From Streptomyces klenkii (lineage in GTDB: Bacteria > Actinomycetota > Actinomycetes > Streptomycetales > Streptomycetaceae), in contig NZ_RBAM01000001.1 in NCBI RefSeq assembly GCF_003626645.1, forward strand, positions 806,001-870,000: DNA of 64,000 nt, in the 5' to 3' direction. Positions 17,735 to 26,695 of the stretch are shown piece by piece. Position 1 is the first letter of the stretch. Each line of letters starts with the position of its first letter. The position numbers were made by a program, and so were the translations under genes. The notes below the pieces were generated by a model. That model was not told the DNA's origin. It was given only the letters and a program-made list of their open reading frames with translations, and ran no database searches.

Positions 17735-18232
17735 TCATGACCTCCAGAGCACGTCGCAGGAGAGAGGCGTGCTGTACGGGGCTGTGCTCTCGCACCATCT
17801 GCCGTTGTCACCGTAGATGACCAGGGCGCCAGTGGGGTCGAGGAAGAGCTTCACCGGGTAGGGGCGATCGCCCCGCTGGGTCCCACTGGACCAGCAGGAG
17901 TGCCCGTCCTGCGCGGAGACCACGAGGTTCCCGTTGGTCTGCATCACGGCCTTGTAGCCGCAGCCGACGGTGTTGCTGGCCCAGCGGGGGTTGCCGTTGA
18001 CGTAGACGACGAGGTTGCCGTCCTTTTGCATGATGAGCCGGGCGGGACCGTTGTCCAGGTGCCAGTCCCCGTAGAGGGGCTCGTCGTTCCAGATGGCCGT
18101 GTGCTCGGGGTTGATGTCTGCGTGCGCCGTGCCGCCGGCGAACAGCAGGCCGGCCGTGGCGACCACCGCGGATGCCACGAGAGCGGTGAGGCGTCGGGCT
18201 GCCGAGGAACGCTTTGCGCTCGTGGGTGTCAT
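17735..18232 (-). CDS. Secreted bulb-type (B-type) mannose lectin-like protein
   Basis: A 165-residue protein with a signal peptide (SSAARRLTALVASAVVATAG...AHA) and a mature B-lectin domain. The repeated QxDxNLVVY motif is seen as MQKDGNLVVYVNG, then MQTNGNLVVSAQDG and LDPTGALVIYGDNG. It has three repeat faces, with the first closest to the mannose-binding consensus. Two Cys pairs are likely (VGCGY/HSCW; WCES/SCDV). It would be exported and bind glycans. It converges with the short SARP gene 10 bp away. Confidence 0.88.
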   Translation of the reverse strand: MTPTSAKRSSAARRLTALVASAVVATAGLLFAGGTAHADINPEHTAIWNDEPLYGDWHLDNGPARLIMQKDGNLVVYVNGNPRWASNTVGCGYKAVMQTNGNLVVSAQDGHSCWSSGTQRGDRPYPVKLFLDPTGALVIYGDNGRWCESTAPYSTPLSCDVLWRS

Positions 18233-18500
18233 GACGGTCCTTTCTGAGGGGGACGGTGACGAAGGGATGTGAGTGCGAGGTTTCCCACGAGTGTGTCCTC
18301 CACTAGTAAAGGAAAGTTCAACGAACGATAAATGCGCTGCGGGCGACAAGATTCCGGCTCGCCGCCGAGCTGACGCTGTGTCACTGCTCCGCGGCGGCCC
18401 CGCGCCCTGCGCCGCCGCGGGCTGGTCGCTGATGGCTGTCCACCGAGTGTTGAACTGATCCACCTACGGTCCGGGCACCACCACCCGCACTCGTAGATGG

Positions 18501-20036
18501 ATGGAGCATCCGTTGCGCAGACACGTTGTCACGCTGGCGCTCGCCGCAGTCGGCCTGGCCGCTGCTCTCCCCACGGCCCAGGTGTACGCCGCCACCCCGG
18601 ACGCAGGTCCCGCCGCATCCACGCCGCGCACGGCGGACGGCGGCGTCTATGCCCGGGCCACGGCCACCGACGCCCAGCAGCGTGCCTTCTGGACCGAGCA
18701 CGACAAGAACGGCACCCTGCGCCAGTTCACGGGGAAACTGCCGGACTGGAAGCCGAAGGCCGAACCGCAGAGGGCCGAAGCGTCGAGGGCCGAACCGCCG
18801 AGAGCGAAGGGGCCGGACGCCGGGCGGATCGTGCAGGCGCCCGCTGTGGCGCCGCAGCAGAAGGGGAAGAGCCGGTTCGCGGCCGGCTCCCCGGGCGAAA
18901 CCGGGCTGCGCGCCACCACCGGCCGCCTCCGGATCGCCTGGTCCGACGGGACCACCAGGTGGGGCAGCGCCTGCACGGGCAATGTGATCGCCAGCGACAG
19001 CAAGGACGTCGTCGCCACGGCGCGCCACTGCATCCCCCACGACACGCAGGGCCGGATCATCCCCGCGCAGTACGAGTTCACCCCCGGCTACTCCAAGGAC
19101 GCCGACGGCACCGAGCACGCCCCGTACGGCACCTGGACCTTCCGCTCCGTCGGGGTCGTGAGCGACAGTGCCGGCCAGCAGAGCAGCGACACCGCGTTCC
19201 TGGCGTTCAACACCCAGAACGGCACCCACGTCCAGGACAAGGTCGGCGCGTCCGGCTACCGGTTCGGGATCACCTCCCTGCCGAACCAGGTGGTGATAGC
19301 GGGGATACCCGCCAATTCCAACCAGTTTCACACCTGCGTGAGGCAGCCTTATTGGGGGCCGGACAACCCACCGCAGATCCTGGGCCGTGGCGGACCCTGC
19401 ACTGGTGACACCGAGCTCTCCGGTGGCGCGAGCGGAGGCCCGCTCCTCGACGGCGACACCTTCGACAGCGGCCCCGTCCAGATCGGCGACTTCTCCGGCA
19501 GCGTTCCCTGGGGCGACGCGGCTTCCGCGGTCTGGCGCGACGCGGCCCTCGCCGTCTTCCGCTCCCTGCAGGGCACGGATGGAGGCCGGCCGGGGCACGA
19601 CAAGGTCACGACCTTGACCAACGCGAACAACAACCTGGCCGACCTCTACTCGTACCGCAAGGAGAGCGGCGCGCCGGTCTACGGCTACCACAACACCGGT
19701 GGCCAGAACCAGCAGTGGCACCTGTGGGACAAGGGCGACGGCTACTTCCTCATCGAGAGCCGCTACACCGAGCAGCAGGGCCTCACCGGGGCCGACTCCC
19801 GGGTCCTCGACTACAACTTCTCCAACGGCACCGCCTGGTCGCACCAGGTGAACGGCGCCGGATCCGACAACCAGCTCTGGCGGTTCCGCGCCACCACCGG
19901 CCGTCCCGGCTGGTACACGATCCGCAGCAAGCAGGGCGACCTGTGCCTGGGCGCCCCCGAGGGTGAGGGCCAGCTGACGGTCGCCTCCTGCGGCACCGCG
20001 GACGGCCTCGACTCCCAGCAGTGGAAGCTCCAGTAG
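18501..20036 (+). CDS. Secreted trypsin-like protease with C-terminal ricin-like lectin domain
   Basis: A 511-residue protein. The signal peptide runs to about residue 31; a pro-region includes a Lys/Ala/Glu/Pro-rich stretch (about 85-105). The S1 protease domain has His176 (VATARHC), Asp230 (QSSDTAFLAF) and Ser311 (GGASGGPLL). From about 370 to the end is a beta-trefoil-like region with QQWHLWDKGDGY, NQLWRFRATTGRPGWYTI and QQWKLQ. Coupling a protease to a carbohydrate-binding tail suggests action on cell-wall glycoprotein or polymer-bound protein. ATG 18501 is used; TTG 18513 has the better-placed GGAG. Confidence 0.9.
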   Translation: MEHPLRRHVVTLALAAVGLAAALPTAQVYAATPDAGPAASTPRTADGGVYARATATDAQQRAFWTEHDKNGTLRQFTGKLPDWKPKAEPQRAEASRAEPPRAKGPDAGRIVQAPAVAPQQKGKSRFAAGSPGETGLRATTGRLRIAWSDGTTRWGSACTGNVIASDSKDVVATARHCIPHDTQGRIIPAQYEFTPGYSKDADGTEHAPYGTWTFRSVGVVSDSAGQQSSDTAFLAFNTQNGTHVQDKVGASGYRFGITSLPNQVVIAGIPANSNQFHTCVRQPYWGPDNPPQILGRGGPCTGDTELSGGASGGPLLDGDTFDSGPVQIGDFSGSVPWGDAASAVWRDAALAVFRSLQGTDGGRPGHDKVTTLTNANNNLADLYSYRKESGAPVYGYHNTGGQNQQWHLWDKGDGYFLIESRYTEQQGLTGADSRVLDYNFSNGTAWSHQVNGAGSDNQLWRFRATTGRPGWYTIRSKQGDLCLGAPEGEGQLTVASCGTADGLDSQQWKLQ

Positions 20037-20041
20037 CGGAG

Positions 20042-20107
20042 CGCGACGCCCCTGGTCGTACGTCGCGACGCCCTCGGTCGCACGTCGCGACGCCCTTGGT
20101 CACACGT
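20042..20107. repeat. 22-bp tandem repeat, three copies
   Basis: Consecutive units at 20042, 20064 and 20086, each beginning CGCGACGCCC and ending ACGT, with 2-3 differences between units. They lie just past the protease stop in the 166-bp gap before the next secreted peptidase gene. Confidence 0.85.
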
Positions 20108-20117
20108 ACGAGTCCGG

Positions 20118-20175
20118 TTCCAGCCGGGCCCGCTTCCGGCCGTGCCTGCTTCCAGCCGGGCCCGCCTCCGGCCGT
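20118..20175. repeat. 26-bp direct repeat, 32-bp period
   Basis: Two copies (20118-20143 and 20150-20175) of a sequence beginning TTCCAGCCGGGCCCGC, differing at one base, immediately after the 22-bp array and 27 bp before the next start codon. They would sit in the leader of the peptidase gene. Confidence 0.8.
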
Positions 20176-20202
20176 ACCCCATCCTCACCGAAAGGCCCGT
20201 TC

Positions 20203-21420
20203 ATGCGCATGCGCAACCTCTCGATCACGACCGCCGTGCTGACCGCCGTCGCCGGCCTCGCCGGTGGCCTCAGCGCCACGGCGGCCCACGCCGCCGAACC
20301 CCTGCCGGAATCCGGCGGCACCTACCGGATATCCAGCCACGCGGGCGGAGCCCTGCAGTGGGACGGCCCCCGCGACGGCGCGGGCGTGCGCGTCAAGGAC
20401 TGGAACGAGAACCTGACCGAACAGACCTGGACCGTCACCGACGACGGCACCGGGAACTGGAGCGTCAGAATCCCCCGCACCAACTACGCCGTCGACCGCG
20501 ACCTGGGCAACAACTCCGTCGCCGCCTGGAACGACATCAGCAGACCCAACCAGCGGTGGTGGCTGCAGAACCTCGCCGACAGCCGCGCCTGGCTGCTGCA
20601 CAGCAGCGACCGCACCGGCGGCGACACCTGCCTGACCCGCCTCCCCGACCTGGGCACCGCGGCCCGCCCCTGCAATGCCGGTGACAAGGCCCAGCAGTGG
20701 AACCTCGACAAGGTCACCGCTCAGCCTCCCACGCCCTCCGTCCCCGTCACGCTGCAAATGGTCGACTCCGGCGGCTACGACCCGAACGCCCTGCGCTCCT
20801 GGTTCGACAGGAGCAGAGGCCTCCTCCAGGACCAGTACGGGAAGATCAAGCAATTCATGACCGGCGGCGCGTACGAGGTGAAGCCCGGCATCAACGTCGT
20901 CTTCGACGCCGGACACGAGAGCTTCAGGAACCCCGGCGTCGCGGCCGTCTTCGAGCCGAACGCGAAGCCCAAGTACAACAACGAAAAGTCGATCATCCTC
21001 CGCCCCGACTACGTGATGAGGAACCCGGGCGACACCGGATCGCTCATCCACGAGCTCACCCACCAGGTGCAGGACGCCGCCAACGGAGGCTGGCTGAACG
21101 AGGGCCAGGCGGACTACTACCGCAAGTACGTCTACAACGTGAAGGAGAAGCCGGGCGTCGACCGGGTCCGCGGCACCGACTACAACAGGGGTTACGACTC
21201 CACCGCCTTCCTGCTCAACTACATCGCCCACAAGCACCCGGCGGGCGAGTCCGTCATCCAGAAGATCAACAACGAGGTGCGGCGGCAGGGCTTCGGCGCC
21301 GACGGCGACCGCGTGCTGACCACGATCACCGGCAAGGACGGCCGGCAGTGGTGGAACGAGATGTGGAACGACATCCAGGCCAGCCCGACCCGGTGGACCA
21401 ACCCCGCCTTCCGCGACTGA
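20203..21420 (+). CDS. Secreted BSP-type zinc metallopeptidase with N-terminal beta-trefoil
   Basis: A 405-residue protein with a signal peptide to about residue 30. Residues 35-170 form a ricin/trefoil-like lectin region (GALQWDGPRDGAGV, NQRWWLQNLADS, AQQWNLDKV). After a Pro-rich linker comes a basic secretory protein (plant BSP/peptidase M-like) domain with zinc motif H283-E-L-T-H287-QVQD, then WLNEGQADYYR and GYDSTAFLLNYI, the family landmarks. It probably cleaves extracellular protein. It follows the lectin-bearing S1 protease in the same direction, so the pair mirrors each other in domain order. Confidence 0.88.
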   Translation: MRMRNLSITTAVLTAVAGLAGGLSATAAHAAEPLPESGGTYRISSHAGGALQWDGPRDGAGVRVKDWNENLTEQTWTVTDDGTGNWSVRIPRTNYAVDRDLGNNSVAAWNDISRPNQRWWLQNLADSRAWLLHSSDRTGGDTCLTRLPDLGTAARPCNAGDKAQQWNLDKVTAQPPTPSVPVTLQMVDSGGYDPNALRSWFDRSRGLLQDQYGKIKQFMTGGAYEVKPGINVVFDAGHESFRNPGVAAVFEPNAKPKYNNEKSIILRPDYVMRNPGDTGSLIHELTHQVQDAANGGWLNEGQADYYRKYVYNVKEKPGVDRVRGTDYNRGYDSTAFLLNYIAHKHPAGESVIQKINNEVRRQGFGADGDRVLTTITGKDGRQWWNEMWNDIQASPTRWTNPAFRD

Positions 21421-21561
21421 GCAGGGTCTCTTCGGCTGATTCCGGTGATTCCGGTGATTCCGGAGGAGAAGAGCCAGGGGGCCGACCGCAGGCGGCGTGG
21501 GTCGCCCGGCGGACGGCCCCTTGGGGCTCCCACGGAGTGCGAGGGCGCCGGCGCAGGCCAC

Positions 21562-21607
21562 GAGATGCGGACCGGGCAAGTGCCGAGATGCGGACCGGGC
21601 AAGTGCC
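21562..21607. repeat. Perfect 23-bp tandem duplication
   Basis: Two identical adjacent copies (21562-21584, 21585-21607) beginning GAGATGCGGACCGGG, ending one base before the response-regulator stop codon. A shorter GATTCCGGT triple repeat lies at 21438-21464 in the same gap. Confidence 0.9.
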
Positions 21608-21608
21608 G

Positions 21609-22262
21609 TCACTCCAGCAGGCCGTGCCTCATCGCCTCGGCGACGGCGGCCGCACGGTCCGACACCCCCAGCTTCTCGTAGAGCCGCTGCGCGTGCGTCT
21701 TCACCGTGCTCGTTCCCAGGAACAGCTCCGAGGCCAGCTCGGGAATGCTCTGCCCCTTCGCGAAACCGCGCAGCACCTGCTGTTCGCGCTCCGACAGCAC
21801 CACGGCGTCGCGCCCGGCACGCAGCCGGATCTCGCCGGCCAGCCCGTCCGTCAGCTCCTCGCCCACCACCCGTTTGCCCCGCGCTACTTTCAGCACCGCG
21901 TCGACGATCTCCGAGCGTTTGGCGTCCTTCGCGAGATATCCGCAGGCACCTTCCTCGATGGCCTTGTAGACGACGGCGCTGTCGGTGGTGGCGGACAGCA
22001 GCAGGGTGCGGGTGGGGAGCCGGTCGCGGACCACTGCGTGGATGACGGCGATGCCGTCCAGCTTGGGGATCCGGTAGTCGATCAGAGCGACGTCCGGCTC
22101 GTGCTCACGGATGGCTTCGAGCGCGGCTTCGCCGTCGGCCGCCTCCGCGACGACCTCCACTTGTCCGCTCAGCCGTAGCCCGCGTGTCATGCCCTCGCGA
22201 AAGACGGGGTGGTCGTCGGCCACGATCACCGTCACGCGCTCGCTAGCACCGGGCACGCCCAT
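21609..22262 (-). CDS. NarL/LuxR-type response regulator
   Basis: A 217-residue two-component regulator. The receiver domain has the acidic pair Asp16-Asp17 (ADDHPVFREGM), the phosphorylation site Asp62 (VALIDYRIPKLDG), the Ser/Thr switch in LLLSATTD and Lys in YLAKDAKR. The C-terminal LuxR helix-turn-helix reads LSEREQQVLRGFAKGQS...LFLGTSTVKTHAQRLYEKLG. The probable partner is the histidine kinase at 23628, on the other strand beyond the LysR gene. Its targets may be the transporters further right. Confidence 0.93.
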   Translation of the reverse strand: MGVPGASERVTVIVADDHPVFREGMTRGLRLSGQVEVVAEAADGEAALEAIREHEPDVALIDYRIPKLDGIAVIHAVVRDRLPTRTLLLSATTDSAVVYKAIEEGACGYLAKDAKRSEIVDAVLKVARGKRVVGEELTDGLAGEIRLRAGRDAVVLSEREQQVLRGFAKGQSIPELASELFLGTSTVKTHAQRLYEKLGVSDRAAAVAEAMRHGLLE

Positions 22263-22529
22263 ACCGCCTGCTCCCGCCTCCTGCCACGCCCCCGTGCCGT
22301 CACCTCGGCGCCTTGCACACAGAGCCTCCTCCGACGATAGGCAAGTTTCCGTTCAACCGCTCTCCGAAGCCGCCGTCCGCCTGTCCGCCCCTTCGCGCCT
22401 GCCGTCCGCCCGGCCGGAGGAAGCGGAGCTCGTACGGTCGCTCCGCCGGTCGGCCGACCTCTTTCCGCGCTCATCGGCGGAAAGCTGGCCGGAGGTCCAG
22501 GAGGGAAGGGGACGAAGGAGGCGATCGAG

Positions 22530-23555
22530 ATGGGCGAATCAACGGGATGCTGCCGGGGCATGACCCGGCACGGGGACGACCGACCGGTACCCACCGCCGC
22601 GGGGCAGGCCGGCGGCACGCCGTACGCCGCGGGCGGCAACGGCGCCGGCAGCCTCTCCCTCCGCCAGCTCGAATACCTGGTCGTCGCCATCGGGGAGGGC
22701 CGCCTGACGCGTGCCGCACAACGCCTCCACGTGACCGAACCGACGGTGTCGCAGCAGCTCAAGGCCCTCGAACGCGCCGTGGGCACCCGCTTGCTCGTGC
22801 GTGGCCGCGACGGCATACGCCCCACCCCCGCGGGCGAGGCGCTCCTGCCGCACGCCCGCACAGCACTGTGCAGCGCCGGTGAGGGGCGTGCAGCAGCCCT
22901 GGCCGCTGCCTGCGGGCACCCGGACGTTCTGCGTGTCGCCACGCTCCCGGCCCTCCTCGACGGTCTCCTCCCCGCTCTACGGGCTTGGGCTCTCGCACGG
23001 CCGGATGCCCGTTTGTGCGTCGGCGTGCACGAGAGCGGGCGGTCATTGGAGGAGTCCGTCGCCTCGGGCGCCGCCGACCTGGGGATCGGGCCACGGCCGG
23101 CGGGGTGGTGCGGGCAGGTGCGGCCCTGGTGCACCGAGGAGCTCGTCGTGGCGTGTGCCGAGGACGATCCCCTGCGCGGTGAGACGGTGTCCGTGCGGGA
23201 CCTGCTCGGTCGCCGGTGGATCCGCTGCCCGGATGACGGGCTGCAGCCGGTCCCGCCCCTCGCCACCGCTGCTGCTGACGACTCCGCCGCCGGTGAGGCC
23301 ACGGCCGGTCCTCCACCGCCCGTGCTCGACGTGCCCACGCCCGGTGCCGCCGTGACCCTGGCGGCATCCGGCACCGGTATCGCCCTCGCACCGCTCGGCT
23401 CTCTGCCTCCCGGCCGGCGCTCGTGGACCATCCGGCTCGACCCGCCGCCCACCGTGGACGTTACGCTCTTCACGGCTCCGGACGCCCCGTCCGCCACCCT
23501 CGCGCACGCCGGGCTGCTGCGCCGCTGCGCCGCTGCGTCGCGCACGATCGGGTAG
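22530..23555 (+). CDS. LysR-family transcriptional regulator
   Basis: A 341-residue regulator. An unusual ~40-residue N-terminal extension precedes the LysR winged helix (LSLRQLEYLVVAIGEGRLTRAAQRLHVTEPTVSQQLKALE). The substrate-binding-like domain follows (LRVATLPALLDGLLPALRAW, ESVASGAADLGIGPRP, LVVACAEDDPL, GAAVTLAASGTGIALAP). LysR proteins activate or repress a neighbouring gene on binding a small effector. A strong AAGGAGG site lies 8 nt before the ATG at 22530. It sits between the response regulator and kinase genes. Confidence 0.9.
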   Translation: MGESTGCCRGMTRHGDDRPVPTAAGQAGGTPYAAGGNGAGSLSLRQLEYLVVAIGEGRLTRAAQRLHVTEPTVSQQLKALERAVGTRLLVRGRDGIRPTPAGEALLPHARTALCSAGEGRAAALAAACGHPDVLRVATLPALLDGLLPALRAWALARPDARLCVGVHESGRSLEESVASGAADLGIGPRPAGWCGQVRPWCTEELVVACAEDDPLRGETVSVRDLLGRRWIRCPDDGLQPVPPLATAAADDSAAGEATAGPPPPVLDVPTPGAAVTLAASGTGIALAPLGSLPPGRRSWTIRLDPPPTVDVTLFTAPDAPSATLAHAGLLRRCAAASRTIG

Positions 23556-23583
23556 CGTCATCCACGTAATTCGCCTCATATGT

Positions 23584-23601
23584 ATATGCCCATGTGCATA
23601 T
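23584..23601. promoter_or_regulatory. AT-rich inverted repeat upstream of the histidine kinase
   Basis: ATATGC and GCATAT separated by 6 bp, in a stretch markedly richer in A/T than its surroundings, 26 bp before the kinase start. Candidate operator or promoter element for the kinase gene. Confidence 0.4.
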
Positions 23602-23627
23602 CTCGCTGAGAACCCGTGTGCGGTGCG

Positions 23628-24833
23628 ATGACGACTCGGTGGCGTGAGCAGCAGATCAGCGGCGTGACGGAGCTGACCACCCGCTACGTGGCATGGCTGC
23701 GCCTGCCCTTGCTGGTTCCGGTCCTCCTCGCCGCCCTGGAACCGATGGAGTCCCTCAAGACCCCGTGGTTCCACGGCACGCTCGTGGCCTACGCCGCCTG
23801 GGCGGTCGCCCGCCTCGTGGCCGTCCACCGGTACCCGCGGGCCGGGGCCCACGGCGCGGTGTGCGCGGCCGCCATCGACGTGGTCGCAGTCGGTGTCCTC
23901 TCCGCCCTGTCCGGGGGACCCGATTCCGCGGTGCGTTACGCCTACTTCGTCCTCCCGATGGCCAGCGTCCTGTGGCAGCTGCCGGTCGTGACGGCATGGC
24001 TCGGCGCGGCCTGCATGGTTGCCTACGCCGCCATGGCCCTGCCGCACCTGCTCTCCGACGCGGCGCCGGCCGTCTGGCCGGTCGTCATCGACGAGGCGTA
24101 TCTGCTGTGGGACGTCGGAGCCGGCGTACTGATCGCCGCGCTGCTGGAACGACGCAGCAGCCGGGTGGTGGAACTGCTGGACACCAGGGAGGCGTTGCTG
24201 CGGAACGCGCTCGACGCCGAGTCCCGGGAACGAGCGGTCCTGGCGGACGCGCTCCACGACAGCGCCGTACAGAACCTGCTCGCGGCCCTGCACGAGCTGG
24301 AGGAAGCCGCGGACGACGCCCCTTCGTCCGCCCTGGCGCGCGCCGAGGGCGAGGTCCGGGCCACGGTCCGGGAGCTGCGCGAGGTCATCTTCGACCTCCA
24401 CCCGCAGGTCCTGGCCTCGGTGGGGCTCGCGGCCGCCCTGGAATCGGCGGGGGAGCACGCTGCGCGGCGCGGCGGCTTCACCGTCCACGACGACTTGCGG
24501 CTGGACGGCCGCGTCCGCGGCCAGACGCTGCTGTACTCCGCGGCCAGGGAACTCCTCGCCAACGTCGTGAAGCACGCCGGCGCGAGCAACGTCTGGGTGA
24601 CCCTGGCACGGGACGGCGACGACACCGTCCTGACGGTGCGCGACGACGGGGAGGGATTCGACACGGACGTCGTCCGGCAGCGCATGGAGGCCGGCCACAT
24701 CGGCCTGGCCAGCCACTACGTGCGGATCGAGAGCGCCGGTGGCCGGTTCACCGTGGACAGCGCGCCGGGACGCTCCACCACGGTCGAGGTGCGGTTGCCG
24801 TACGGGGCCGAAGATACGAATGCGGTCCCTTGA
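23628..24833 (+). CDS. Membrane histidine kinase (HisKA_3/NarX-DesK type)
   Basis: About 401 residues. Five or six hydrophobic helices occupy residues 20-175. The dimerisation/phosphorylation helix follows with His210 in LADALHDSAVQNLLAALHEL, the HisKA_3 signature. The HATPase domain has the N box (LLYSAARELLANVVKHAG), the G1 box VRDDGEGFD and GHIGLASHYVRI. It should phosphorylate a NarL-type regulator, most likely the one at 21609. Neither ATG 23628 nor the in-frame GTG 23616 has a good ribosome site. The sensed signal is unknown, as there is no extracellular domain of note. Confidence 0.9.
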   Translation: MTTRWREQQISGVTELTTRYVAWLRLPLLVPVLLAALEPMESLKTPWFHGTLVAYAAWAVARLVAVHRYPRAGAHGAVCAAAIDVVAVGVLSALSGGPDSAVRYAYFVLPMASVLWQLPVVTAWLGAACMVAYAAMALPHLLSDAAPAVWPVVIDEAYLLWDVGAGVLIAALLERRSSRVVELLDTREALLRNALDAESRERAVLADALHDSAVQNLLAALHELEEAADDAPSSALARAEGEVRATVRELREVIFDLHPQVLASVGLAAALESAGEHAARRGGFTVHDDLRLDGRVRGQTLLYSAARELLANVVKHAGASNVWVTLARDGDDTVLTVRDDGEGFDTDVVRQRMEAGHIGLASHYVRIESAGGRFTVDSAPGRSTTVEVRLPYGAEDTNAVP

Positions 24834-25008
24834 CCGCCTTGACCGCCTTGATCGAATACCGCCCGGCCACACCCGGGTCCTACGGATCTCCCTCCCGCCC
24901 GGCCTGGTGGAGACCCGCGTCCCCCACGCGGTCCGCCAACCGGTGGACGCAGGAAACACCGCGCTGCTGCCTACGGTCGGGACCGAGACCGATATCGAGA
25001 CCGGGGCA

Positions 25009-25034
25009 CAGGCCCAGGCCCAGGCCCAGGCCCT
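25009..25034. repeat. Hexanucleotide repeat (GGCCCA)n
   Basis: About four copies of GGCCCA/CAGGCC in tandem at the end of the kinase-MFS gap; slippage-type simple repeat. Confidence 0.7.
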
Positions 25035-25096
25035 GACCCGGGCCCGTCCTCCAGCCCCCGGTCACCGCTGACGCAGCCCGACGGGGAGGTCCGTAC

Positions 25097-26695
25097 ATGA
25101 TCACGCTGAATTCCGCCCGGGGCAGGCTCGTACTGACGGTCTGCTGCCTGGCCACGCTCATGGTGGGGATCGACAGCACCGCGGTCAGCGTCGCGCTGCC
25201 GGCGCTCGAACGATGCCTGGGCGCCTCCGTCTGCGGCATGCAGTGGGTCATCGACGCGTACAACCTGGTCGTGGCGTCGCTGATGCTGCTCGCCGGCGCC
25301 ATGGGAGACCGCTTCGGCCGCCGCCGTACGCTCCTGGCGGGGTACGTCGTCTTCACCGTCGGCTCGGCCCTGTGCGGAGTGGCGTCAGGTCTGGACGGTC
25401 TCATCGGTTTCCGGGCGTTGCAGGCCCTCGGGGGCGCGATGCTCGGCCCCGTTTCGCTCTCGGTCATCACGCACACCTTCACCGGCAGGGCGGAGCGCGG
25501 CCGGGCGATCGGCGTGTGGAGCAGCGTGTTCGGCATCGGGCTGGCCGCCGGGCCGCTGGTCGGCGGTGTGCTGGTGGCCGGTGACGGCTGGCGTTCGGTG
25601 TTCTGGGTGAACGTGCCGATCGGGCTCGTCGCGCTGCTGCTGACCGTCTTGTGCCTGCCGGAGTCGCGCGAGGCGGCGTCCCGCAGGGCCGATCCGGTGG
25701 GGCAGCTCCTCGTCGTCGTCCTGCTCAGCTGCCTGACCTACGCCGTCATCCAGGCGCCCCGCCAGGGCTGGGGAGCGCTGCCGGTGTCCGGTACTCTCGC
25801 GGCCGCCGTCGTCGCGCTCGCCTTCCTGGTGCCCTACGAGCGCCGGATCTCCGACCCGCTGATCGACCCGCGGTTCTTCCACAGCCTTCCGTTCAGCGGC
25901 TCGGTGGCCGTCTCTCTGGCCTCGTTCGCGGCGCTCGGCGGCTTCCTGCTCATCAGCAGCCTCTACCTCCAGGACGTCCGGGGCCTGTCCGCCCTGCCCG
26001 CCGGCTTGTGGATGCTGCCGATGCCCGCCATGACCGTGCTCCTCGCGCCGGTGGCCGGGCGGCTGACGGGTGGCCGCGGGGCGCGGCTTCCGCTGCTGCT
26101 CGCCGGGGCGGCGATGGGGCTGGCCGGGCTGATGTGCGCCGCGTTCCACGCCGAGGACTCCGTCGTTGCGCTGCTCGTCGCGTACGCGCTGTTCGGCGCC
26201 GGCATCGGGCTGGTGGACGTTCCGGCGACGGCCCTCGCGGTCTCCGGCATGCCGCGCTCACGGGCGGGGGTCGCCTCGGGGGTGAGCATGGCGACGTGCC
26301 GGGTGGGGGTGTCGCTGGGGGTGGCGGTCTTCGGCGCGGTGCTCTCGTCAGGGCTGCACGGCGGCTCTCCGACGGGCGCGGGCGCGGCCGGGTTCGCGGA
26401 CGCGGCCCGCCCCGCGTGGTGGATCGTCGCCGGCTGTGGTGCCGCCGTGATGATGCTGGGTGCCCTTGTGACCAGCAGACGGGCGGAGCGGAGTGCCCGT
26501 GAAACGGCCGTCCGGCTGTTCCCGGGCGGCGATCCGGCCGAGAGCCCGGCGGCCTCCGGCGGCACGACCGTCGAGCAGCCCGTCCGGCAGCGGGCCTTGA
26601 CGCCTGCGCTCCGACGTACGACGGACGACGCCCCGCCCGGCCCGGGCGCACGATCCACCAAGGGTTCGCCCGGTACGGTCACGCCGTGGCCGTGA
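25097..26695 (+). CDS. DHA2-family (EmrB/QacA) MFS drug exporter
   Basis: A 532-residue exporter with 14 predicted helices. DHA2 hallmarks: MVGIDSTAVSVALPAL in helix 1, MQWVIDAYNL, motif A GDRFGRRRTLL, LGGAMLGPVSLSVI, and motif C FGIGLAAGPLVGGVL. It likely exports a hydrophobic antibiotic or cation with proton exchange. A hydrophilic tail (about 60 residues) follows the last helix. GGGGAGG precedes the ATG at 25097. It overlaps the next gene by 10 bp and is the first of three collinear transport genes. Confidence 0.92.
   Translation: MITLNSARGRLVLTVCCLATLMVGIDSTAVSVALPALERCLGASVCGMQWVIDAYNLVVASLMLLAGAMGDRFGRRRTLLAGYVVFTVGSALCGVASGLDGLIGFRALQALGGAMLGPVSLSVITHTFTGRAERGRAIGVWSSVFGIGLAAGPLVGGVLVAGDGWRSVFWVNVPIGLVALLLTVLCLPESREAASRRADPVGQLLVVVLLSCLTYAVIQAPRQGWGALPVSGTLAAAVVALAFLVPYERRISDPLIDPRFFHSLPFSGSVAVSLASFAALGGFLLISSLYLQDVRGLSALPAGLWMLPMPAMTVLLAPVAGRLTGGRGARLPLLLAGAAMGLAGLMCAAFHAEDSVVALLVAYALFGAGIGLVDVPATALAVSGMPRSRAGVASGVSMATCRVGVSLGVAVFGAVLSSGLHGGSPTGAGAAGFADAARPAWWIVAGCGAAVMMLGALVTSRRAERSARETAVRLFPGGDPAESPAASGGTTVEQPVRQRALTPALRRTTDDAPPGPGARSTKGSPGTVTPWP

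Noticed and set aside
20042..20175. Possible CRISPR array
   Set aside because: Units abut directly without spacers and differ from each other; no cas genes nearby.
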